Shown here: in pieces, positions 60,169-64,000 of the stretch
Layout: every line of letters begins with the position of its first letter
Position numbering within the stretch: position 1 is the stretch's first letter
Source of the DNA: CAYJEO01 sp044432805
GTDB lineage: Bacteria; Bacillota_I; Bacilli_A; RF39; UBA660
Assembly: GCA_044432805.1 (NCBI GenBank)
Contig: JAWXUI010000003.1
Span: 1-64,000 of the forward strand
Direction: 5' to 3'
DNA length: 64,000 nt
Translations under genes and position numbers: made by a program
Notes under the pieces: model-generated
Seen by the model: the letters and a program-made list of their open reading frames with translations, nothing else
Told to the model about the DNA's origin: nothing
The model's database searches: none

Positions 60169-61083
60169 TTATTTTCTCCTTTTTACAATTAAATTTTGCA
60201 TTATTGTAAATGAACTATTAGTTATCCAATAGATACCAATCGCTGTAGACACAAAACAAGCTGAAAATGAAATCATTACAATCATTACTTTTTGCATTGT
60301 TTGCATTTGTTTTGCTTGATCTCCACTCATTTGAGCGCCTGAATTAAATTTAAATGAAAAGTGTGTCGCTGCTATAACACCAATTATTATGAATAAATAA
60401 ATAAAATTACCATTTGTAACTCCAGTTAATGAAGTCATTCCCATATTCATTCCCAAAAATTCACCTTCAAATACTGCTGGTAATCTATTAAGAGCTTCAA
60501 AGAATGCAAAGAATAACGGAATTTGAATAAATGCAAATAAACATCCTGATAATGGATTTATATCATATTTTTTATAAATAGCCATAGTTTCTTGACTTTT
60601 TTGCATCATTGATTCTTGATCTGTCTTATTTTTATATTTTATTTCTAGTGCTCCTATTTCTGGTTGCGCCATTTTTAAACTTTCTGATTGCTTCGCTTGC
60701 TTTTGAGTTAATGGATACATTACTGTTCTAATTAATAATGTTGTTAATATTATTGCAAATCCATAGTTACTTAATAAATTTCCTAAAAATATAATTAGTA
60801 CTGCTAACGGTTTTACAAAGATTGTATTCCAAATACCTTCGTATTCTCCACCTGTTATGCTTAATTCACTACACATTGGTAAAGAAGTTATATCTTTATT
60901 ATTTTCTTCATAAAGTTTTAATGTTTCTTCATTTTCCGGTTGACACAATATATTTGATACTAATTGTTGTCCGGTTTCTGGATTTTTTAATTTATTATTA
61001 TCTTCGTCTTCTAAATAAGTAGTACACCCTGTTAAAGTCAAAGCAAAAAACAAGATTGTAATTAATTTTAATTTATTTTTCAT
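60169..61083 (-). CDS. yidC: Membrane protein insertase YidC/SpoIIIJ
   Basis: A 304-residue Gram-positive-type YidC lipoprotein. The lipobox LTGC (about 17-20) follows a signal peptide. Five transmembrane helices follow, with the hydrophilic-groove Arg in LTTLLIRTVMYPLTQKQ and the cytoplasmic helical hairpin between TM2 and TM3. The basic C-terminus ends VKRRK. Extra residues 25-75 between lipobox and first core helix are longer than usual. It follows rnpA directly. In Bacillus SpoIIIJ is needed for sporulation as well as insertion. Confidence 0.94.
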   Translation of the reverse strand: MKNKLKLITILFFALTLTGCTTYLEDEDNNKLKNPETGQQLVSNILCQPENEETLKLYEENNKDITSLPMCSELSITGGEYEGIWNTIFVKPLAVLIIFLGNLLSNYGFAIILTTLLIRTVMYPLTQKQAKQSESLKMAQPEIGALEIKYKNKTDQESMMQKSQETMAIYKKYDINPLSGCLFAFIQIPLFFAFFEALNRLPAVFEGEFLGMNMGMTSLTGVTNGNFIYLFIIIGVIAATHFSFKFNSGAQMSGDQAKQMQTMQKVMIVMISFSACFVSTAIGIYWITNSSFTIMQNLIVKRRK

Positions 61084-61416
61084 TTATTTCTCCTCTATGA
61101 GATTCGCTTTTTTAATCAAATAAAAAATCTCGTTTTCTATCTCTTGGTATGTTAAATCTAAAATACCTTTCCTTACCATTATAATACACTTAAATTTTTT
61201 TTCATAGTTTTTTTTATCTAAAATACTTTTTATCTGTCTTCTTATTCTATTTCTTGTAACCGCATTACCTATTTTTTTGCCTATTGAAAACCCAAATAAA
61301 TAGTTATCTTTATTGTCTTCTAAAAAAAACGTTACATTTTTAGAATATATTTTTCTTCCAGTTTTAATAATTCTACTATATTCATTATTTTCTTTAACTA
61401 TGTTTATTTTTTTCAT
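61084..61416 (-). CDS. rnpA: Ribonuclease P protein component
   Basis: A 110-residue basic protein that helps the RNase P RNA process tRNA 5' ends. The RNR motif is AVTRNRIRRQIKSIL (about 54-68), with FGFSIGKKIGNAV just before. The ATG at 61416 is chosen; an in-frame GTG two codons upstream coincides with the GAGGTG ribosome-binding site. It adjoins yidC with no gap, and lies downstream of rpmH after a hairpin. Confidence 0.95.
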   Translation of the reverse strand: MKKINIVKENNEYSRIIKTGRKIYSKNVTFFLEDNKDNYLFGFSIGKKIGNAVTRNRIRRQIKSILDKKNYEKKFKCIIMVRKGILDLTYQEIENEIFYLIKKANLIEEK

Positions 61417-61436
61417 ATTCACCTCTAAATATATGT

Positions 61437-61460
61437 AAAAAAAACCACTTTATTAGTGGT
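61437..61460 (-). terminator. Hairpin between rpmH and rnpA
   Basis: Minus-strand ACCACT-AATAA-AGTGGT followed by eight T, a textbook intrinsic terminator or attenuator within the operon. Confidence 0.75.
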
Positions 61461-61466
61461 AATTTA

Positions 61467-61589
61467 TTAATGCGATAATACTTTACGACCTTTTCTTCTT
61501 CTAGAACTAATCATTTTAGTTTTAGCACGAGCCAAGAATCCTTGTTTTTTACTTCTTTTTCTATTGTTTGGTTGAAATGTTCTTTTCAT
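61467..61589 (-). CDS. rpmH: 50S ribosomal protein L34, shortened
   Basis: A 40-residue L34. The N-terminus MKRTFQPNNRKRSKKQGF and the C-terminus RRRKGRKVLSH match L34. The usual protein has 44 residues; four residues are missing in the middle, where KNGRKVLA of typical members is replaced by a shorter KMISS. GGAGGTG precedes the ATG by 5 nt. It heads the rpmH-rnpA-yidC-khpB operon and faces dnaA across oriC, as in Bacillus. A perfect consensus promoter lies upstream. Confidence 0.96.
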   Translation of the reverse strand: MKRTFQPNNRKRSKKQGFLARAKTKMISSRRRKGRKVLSH

Positions 61590-61630
61590 AATTACACCTC
61601 CTGAATATGACAATTTCCCTTTGCCATATA

Positions 61631-61659
61631 ATTATATAGACAAAAATATATTTTGTCAA
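61631..61659 (-). promoter_or_regulatory. Consensus sigma-A promoter of rpmH
   Basis: Minus-strand TTGACA (61654-61659), 17-nt spacer and TATAAT (61631-61636): a perfect consensus promoter. Confidence 0.88.
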
Positions 61660-62006
61660 ACAATTTTAACAAATATTAATAATAAAACTACATATTGTAC
61701 AAATAACACATTTAAAAATAATGTTATTTTTCCACACATTTCAACAACTTGTTTGATAAAAAGTTACATTTCAACAGTCTTTTCCACATTTTATTTTGTC
61801 TTTATAGATTATATTAAAACGCTTATTTGTTTTATCAACATATATTGTGGATAAGTTATTTACATAAAGTTTTGAAAAGTGGATAATTATTAATAACTTT
61901 TCCACAGATGGTGTTGAAAAATATATTTAAAGCTTATTTTATATCACTTACTACTGTGGAAAACAAAGTGGATAAGTTTTTTTTGTTTTTTTTACTTTAA
62001 TTTTCT

Positions 62007-62035
62007 TTGACATTCCATATAATTAAAGGTAAAAT
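62007..62035 (+). promoter_or_regulatory. Sigma-A promoter of dnaA
   Basis: TTGACA (62007-62012), 17-nt spacer, TAAAAT (62030-62035), about 35 bp upstream of the dnaA ATG. DnaA boxes directly upstream suggest autoregulation. Confidence 0.75.
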
Positions 62036-62069
62036 TAACTTAATTACTCGATGTGTTAGGAGGTGTCAT

Positions 62070-63419
62070 ATGGATTTAGACGCTTTGTGGAATAAATTTT
62101 TAAGTTCAATAGAGGATAAATATTCTTCTATTATGTTTGAAACATACTTTAAAGAAACAAAATTACATAGTTTAAAAGATAATAAAGCTTTAATAATTGT
62201 TCCTATGCACGTTCACAAAAAATACTTAAAAGAATATCATAATGAAGAAAATGAAGACATTTTTTCAAAATTAACGGGAAGTTATTTTAATTTTGAGTAT
62301 CTATTGGAAGAAGAAATTGAAGAAAACATAACTATTGATGTTAATTCTGTTGGCGTTCCTTCGTATATTAGTATAGAATCAAATTTAAAACCAGAATATT
62401 CATTTGAAAATTTTATTGTTGGAAATTCAAATAAATTTGCCCATGCAACATCTTTAGCAGTAGCTGAAAAACCCGGATTTATGTATAATCCTTTATTTAT
62501 ATATGGACAAAGTGGGTTAGGAAAAACACATTTAATGCATGCAATCGGAAATTATATCTCAAATAATTATAAAAAAAATGTACTTTATGTAACAAGTGAA
62601 CAATTCGTTAATGATTTTATTGATTTGCATAGAAATAATAAAGAAAATAACTTTTTGGAAGTTAAAAACTTTAAAAACAAGTATCGAAATATCGATGTAT
62701 TAATGATTGATGATATACAATATTTGCAAATAGCTAACAAAGCACAGCAAGAATTTTTTAATACATTTAATGAATTACATGGAAATAATAAACAAATAAT
62801 AATATCATCTGATAGATCTCCAGATGATTTAAAATCTTTAGAAGATCGTTTAAAAACAAGGTTTAACTGGGGATTAACAATAGACATTTTACCACCGGAC
62901 TTTGATTTACGAATGGCGATTATTAATAAAAAAATAGAAGGTAATACACTAGCAAGAGACTTTTCCACAGAAGTAAAAGAGCTAATTGCTAGTAATTGTA
63001 CGAGTGACGTTAGAAAATTAGAAGGTGCTATTACTAGAGTTTTAGCTTATGCTACAATGATGAATGGTTCTAAAATTAATTTAGAATTAGCAACTGAGGC
63101 ACTAAAAGACTATTTTGTTAAAAGTATTGTATCAAAAAATAAAATAGATCAAGTACAACAATTAGTGTCTAGTCATTATAATATAACGGTTGAGGACATG
63201 AAAAGTAAAAAGAGAGTTGCTAAAATTGCTGTTCCTAGACAAATTGCTATGTATATATGTAGAATTTCAATAGGAGAGTCTTTACCAAAAATTGGAATTG
63301 AATTTGGTGGAAAAGATCATACAACAGTCATGCATTCTGTGGATAAAATAAAAAAAGAGTTAAAACAAAACACAGAATTACAAAAAATAGTGAATAAAAT
63401 AATTGATCAAATAAAATAA
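62070..63419 (+). CDS. dnaA: Chromosomal replication initiator DnaA
   Basis: A 449-residue DnaA. Domain I (about 1-80) starts MDLDALWNKFL; domain II is very short. The AAA+ domain III has YGQSGLGKTHLMHAIGN as Walker A, LMIDDIQ as Walker B and RLKTRFNWGL as the arginine-finger box. Domain IV ends with the DnaA-box-binding signature GGKDHTTVMHSVDKI. The ATG at 62070 is chosen because AGGAGG lies upstream and its residues match DnaA; the longer in-frame reading overlaps the promoter. It is flanked by DnaA boxes on both sides. Confidence 0.98.
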   Translation: MDLDALWNKFLSSIEDKYSSIMFETYFKETKLHSLKDNKALIIVPMHVHKKYLKEYHNEENEDIFSKLTGSYFNFEYLLEEEIEENITIDVNSVGVPSYISIESNLKPEYSFENFIVGNSNKFAHATSLAVAEKPGFMYNPLFIYGQSGLGKTHLMHAIGNYISNNYKKNVLYVTSEQFVNDFIDLHRNNKENNFLEVKNFKNKYRNIDVLMIDDIQYLQIANKAQQEFFNTFNELHGNNKQIIISSDRSPDDLKSLEDRLKTRFNWGLTIDILPPDFDLRMAIINKKIEGNTLARDFSTEVKELIASNCTSDVRKLEGAITRVLAYATMMNGSKINLELATEALKDYFVKSIVSKNKIDQVQQLVSSHYNITVEDMKSKKRVAKIAVPRQIAMYICRISIGESLPKIGIEFGGKDHTTVMHSVDKIKKELKQNTELQKIVNKIIDQIK

Positions 63420-63565
63420 AAGTGGAAAACTTTACTTATTAACAATTTTATCCACAGGAAAAAAACTAAAAAAGTATTTGTTTTATATAAGTAAACTTCA
63501 CTTTTCCACTTTTTCCACACTAATAATAAAAACAATATAAAATAATAATTAATATAGGAGGATTT
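63420..63565 (+). other. oriC: oriC, downstream DnaA-box cluster and candidate unwinding element
   Basis: The dnaA-dnaN gap carries TTATCCACA (63448-63456), and tandem TTTTCCACT-TTTTCCACA (63502-63519) with no gap. The boxes are followed at once by CTA-ATA-ATA and 30 bp of A/T-only-like sequence. In Bacillus the same order of two DnaA boxes and DnaA-trio repeats forms the unwinding site, so this is the probable strand-opening point. Confidence 0.75.
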
Positions 63566-64000
63566 ATGAAACTAAAAATTAAACAAAATATTATTATGGA
63601 ACATTTGAATTATGTAATAAAAGGAATATCGAACAAAAATTTGATACCTATATATAATTGTATAAAATTAGAATTAAAGGATGAAGGTTTATATCTATTA
63701 AGCACTGATAGTGATATTGTAATAAAAACTTTTATACCAAAAAAAGATATAGAAGAAGTAATTGAATTAGGAGAAGTTGTTATCTCTGGTAAATATATAT
63801 ATGAAATAATAAGAAAATTATCAGGATTTATAAATATAGAAGAAGTTGTCGATTCAAAATTATTCATATTTACAGATAATTCTAGTTTTAATCTAAACTG
63901 TAATCCAGCATCAGATTATCCAGATATCGATTTAGAAGGAACAAAAACACCAATTATCTTAAGAAAAAAAGTATTTAAAACAATTATTTCAGAAATTGCA
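63566..64000 (+). CDS. dnaN: DNA polymerase III beta sliding clamp, N-terminal part
   Basis: Only the first 145 codons are in the window. The frame begins MKLKIKQNIIMEHLNYV, with GISNKNLIPIYNCIKLEL typical of DnaN domain 1, then TDSDIVIKTFIP and GEVVISGKYIYEIIRKL. It is immediately downstream of dnaA after the second DnaA-box cluster, with GGAGG 4-5 nt before the ATG. The beta clamp tethers the replicative polymerase to DNA. The rest lies beyond position 64000. Confidence 0.96.
   Translation, partial: MKLKIKQNIIMEHLNYVIKGISNKNLIPIYNCIKLELKDEGLYLLSTDSDIVIKTFIPKKDIEEVIELGEVVISGKYIYEIIRKLSGFINIEEVVDSKLFIFTDNSSFNLNCNPASDYPDIDLEGTKTPIILRKKVFKTIISEIA

Larger units (their letters stand above)
61590..62069 (+). 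other. oriC: oriC, upstream DnaA-box cluster
   Basis: The rpmH-dnaA gap of about 480 bp is AT-rich and holds many DnaA boxes. Exact TTATCCACA is at 61846-61854 (minus). Near matches: TTTTCCACA at 61728-61736, 61780-61788 and 61898-61906 (plus) and 61955-61963 (minus), TTATCCACT at 61878-61886 and 61967-61975 (minus), and TTATCAACA at 61832-61840 (plus). With the second cluster after dnaA this gives a bipartite origin like that of Bacillus. Confidence 0.9.

Noticed and set aside
1..64000. Mycoplasma-type genetic code (UGA as Trp)
   Set aside because: The VTC-domain gene ends in TGA just where its neighbour begins, addB also ends with TGA, and tryptophans are encoded by TGG.

Overview
The window is the left flank of a chromosomal replication origin from a low-G+C, anaerobic, probably endospore-forming member of the Bacillota. 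The right end carries the classic Gram-positive origin order: parB-like noc, rsmG, mnmG, mnmE, khpB (jag), yidC (spoIIIJ), rnpA, rpmH, then oriC, dnaA and the start of dnaN. Base composition is strongly AT-rich by eye (not computed). TGA is used as a stop codon, so the code is standard and the organism is not a Mycoplasma with reassigned UGA. A desulfoferrodoxin superoxide reductase points to an anaerobe. Spore-type genes are present: a SleC-like cortex-lytic protein, a CwlD-like amidase, a CotJA-CotJB fusion with CotJC, and a LysM protein without signal peptide. I cannot name the species; a gut-type low-GC Bacillota lineage is an inference.

Layout. 0-7.2 kb: an unrecognised protein cut by the window edge, tRNA-Glu, two tandem paralogous small membrane proteins with duplicated promoters, a Nudix hydrolase, an exported membrane-anchored protein, a ZIP metal transporter, and a VTC-domain / DUF4956 / Cthe_2159-like surface operon. 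7.3-12.5 kb: asnS, an AAA ATPase, and a plus-strand cluster with a DapB-fold dehydrogenase, an orphan DhaL, a VOC-like protein and a DUF3592-like membrane protein. 12.5-20.5 kb: pentapeptide-repeat protein, cation efflux protein, murI, tRNA-Arg, a permuted papain-like hydrolase, superoxide reductase, LysM protein, SleC-like protein, Abi_2 HEPN protein, CwlD-like amidase and a GNAT enzyme. 20.5-35.4 kb: a P-type Ca ATPase, a stand-alone transposase-type HTH protein, a membrane-anchored FGE-fold protein, addAB, asnB, a cysteine desulfurase, an ASCH protein, a short-type AspRS under an Asp T-box, and tRNA-His. 35.5-47.3 kb: cotJ operon, typA, a zinc-ribbon membrane protein, a DUF421 protein, tagO-like gene, FIST protein plus FucO-like alcohol dehydrogenase, ftsH with an extra C-terminal domain, tilS and ung. 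47.3-64 kb: AGCS symporter, ychF, AbgT transporter, DUF951, mscS, parB, parA, noc-like gene, then the origin block.

Most genes left of oriC run on the minus strand, away from the origin and co-directional with replication. Genes are tightly packed: apart from oriC (about 480 bp) and the region holding the T-box and tRNA-His, no gap exceeds roughly 160 bp. Many promoters are extended -10 boxes (TGnTATAAT or TGnTATACT) only 15-22 nt from the start codon, so mRNA leaders should be very short. Intrinsic terminators separate most operons and many are bidirectional between convergent genes.

Most noteworthy items: (1) a Noc-like ParB with a roughly 200-residue acidic, proline-rich linker and two Noc-site-like half-sites in its own promoter; (2) FtsH carrying a Rho_N/SAP-like C-terminal module; (3) a CotJA-CotJB fusion behind a sigma-E-like promoter; (4) an orphan DhaL with a DapB-like dehydrogenase; (5) an Abi_2 HEPN protein among spore genes; (6) a bipartite oriC with tandem DnaA boxes abutting trio-like repeats; (7) a hairpin covering the ribosome-binding site of the ZIP transporter. 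No CRISPR array, complete insertion sequence, prophage or rRNA was seen.
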